A DNA stretch of 5,850 nucleotides from Bryobacterales bacterium (GTDB lineage Bacteria > Acidobacteriota > Terriglobia > Bryobacterales > Bryobacteraceae): assembly GCA_009697495.1 (NCBI GenBank), contig SHUN01000217.1, positions 1 through 5,850 of the forward strand, given 5' to 3'. Below, one piece after another: positions 5,636 to 5,850 of this stretch. Each line of letters opens with the position of its first letter. Position 1 is the first letter of the stretch. The notes under the pieces are model-generated. The model did not search any database and had not been told where the DNA came from. It was given only the letters and a program-made list of their open reading frames with translations. Position numbers and translations under genes: made by a program.

Positions 5636-5850
5636 ACTTCACTCGCCCCGCCTCGTCGGCTGACAATGCCTCTTTCCGCGATGCCAATAGGCTCACGGGC
5701 ACGGCCTCGGTGACGGTCAATCCTTCGTAAGGCAGAGTGCGGCGACGAAAAATCCCGATTCGGTCAGTTGTTTACTGGTCTGGACGACGTGTTGAATTTC
5801 ACCGGCGAAAGTCTCCAACTAGTTAGCTATTCAAACCTTCTTGAAGACCC

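Larger units (their letters stand above)
5385..5850. other. 466-bp tail without a recognised gene
   Basis: Apart from the weak ORF, hairpin and repeat listed separately, nothing here is identifiable. The stretch is less GC-rich and its frames are broken by stops on both strands. Three short frames look faintly protein-like: minus strand from a TTG near 5817 (34 codons, MLETFAGEIQ to ALCLTKD); an overlapping minus frame containing RTLPYEGLTVTEAVPVSLL that ends just before 5575; and a plus frame over about 5583-5731 ending LTGTASVTVNPS. None has a good start and a ribosome binding site. This may be a decayed gene, the end of something beyond the window, or true intergenic DNA. Confidence 0.5.

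Noticed and set aside
1..5850. CRISPR array, tRNA, rRNA, insertion sequence or attachment sites
   Set aside because: No regularly spaced repeats, cloverleaf, terminal inverted repeats, transposase or integrase motifs were found on reading both strands.

Overview
The window is GC-rich, gene-dense bacterial DNA. The protein types present (bacillithiol ligase BshC, a bacterial frataxin, HemW, a compact 527-residue glucose-6-phosphate isomerase) and the codon style fit a soil acidobacterium of the Solibacter/Bryobacter kind. This placement comes from recalled protein resemblance, not from a search. The + strand is richer in C than G throughout: + strand genes favour C-ending codons and hemW on the minus strand favours G-ending ones. 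That is the pattern expected where + is the lagging strand.

Layout. From the left edge, two minus-strand genes form a short operon read right to left: cyaY (frataxin, 378-707) and, 6 nt after it, hemW (radical-SAM heme chaperone family, cut off by the window edge at base 1). A gap of about 90 bp separates them from the divergent pair bshC (798-2366) and, 6 nt after it, an HpcH/HpaI-type class II aldolase (2373-3137). Convergent with the aldolase is a minus-strand mazE-mazF toxin-antitoxin module (3148-3734) whose two genes overlap by 4 nt (GTGA). A 66-bp gap then divides mazE from the divergent pgi gene (3801-5384). The last 466 bp (5385-5850) hold no gene I can name: one weak minus-strand ORF, a hairpin just after pgi, and a short repeat/hairpin cluster.

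How the parts relate. CyaY (iron/Fe-S assembly), HemW (an Fe-S protein handling heme) and BshC (last step of bacillithiol, a thiol linked to Fe-S and redox homeostasis in Firmicutes) together suggest an iron-sulfur/heme/thiol neighbourhood around the divergent gap at 708-797. The aldolase and Pgi are carbon-metabolism enzymes with no obvious tie to this group. MazEF looks like an inserted accessory module with a different codon style. I see no tRNA, rRNA, CRISPR array, insertion sequence or phage gene, and no clear new multi-gene system. The most interesting points are the cyaY-hemW / bshC arrangement and the unexplained tail.
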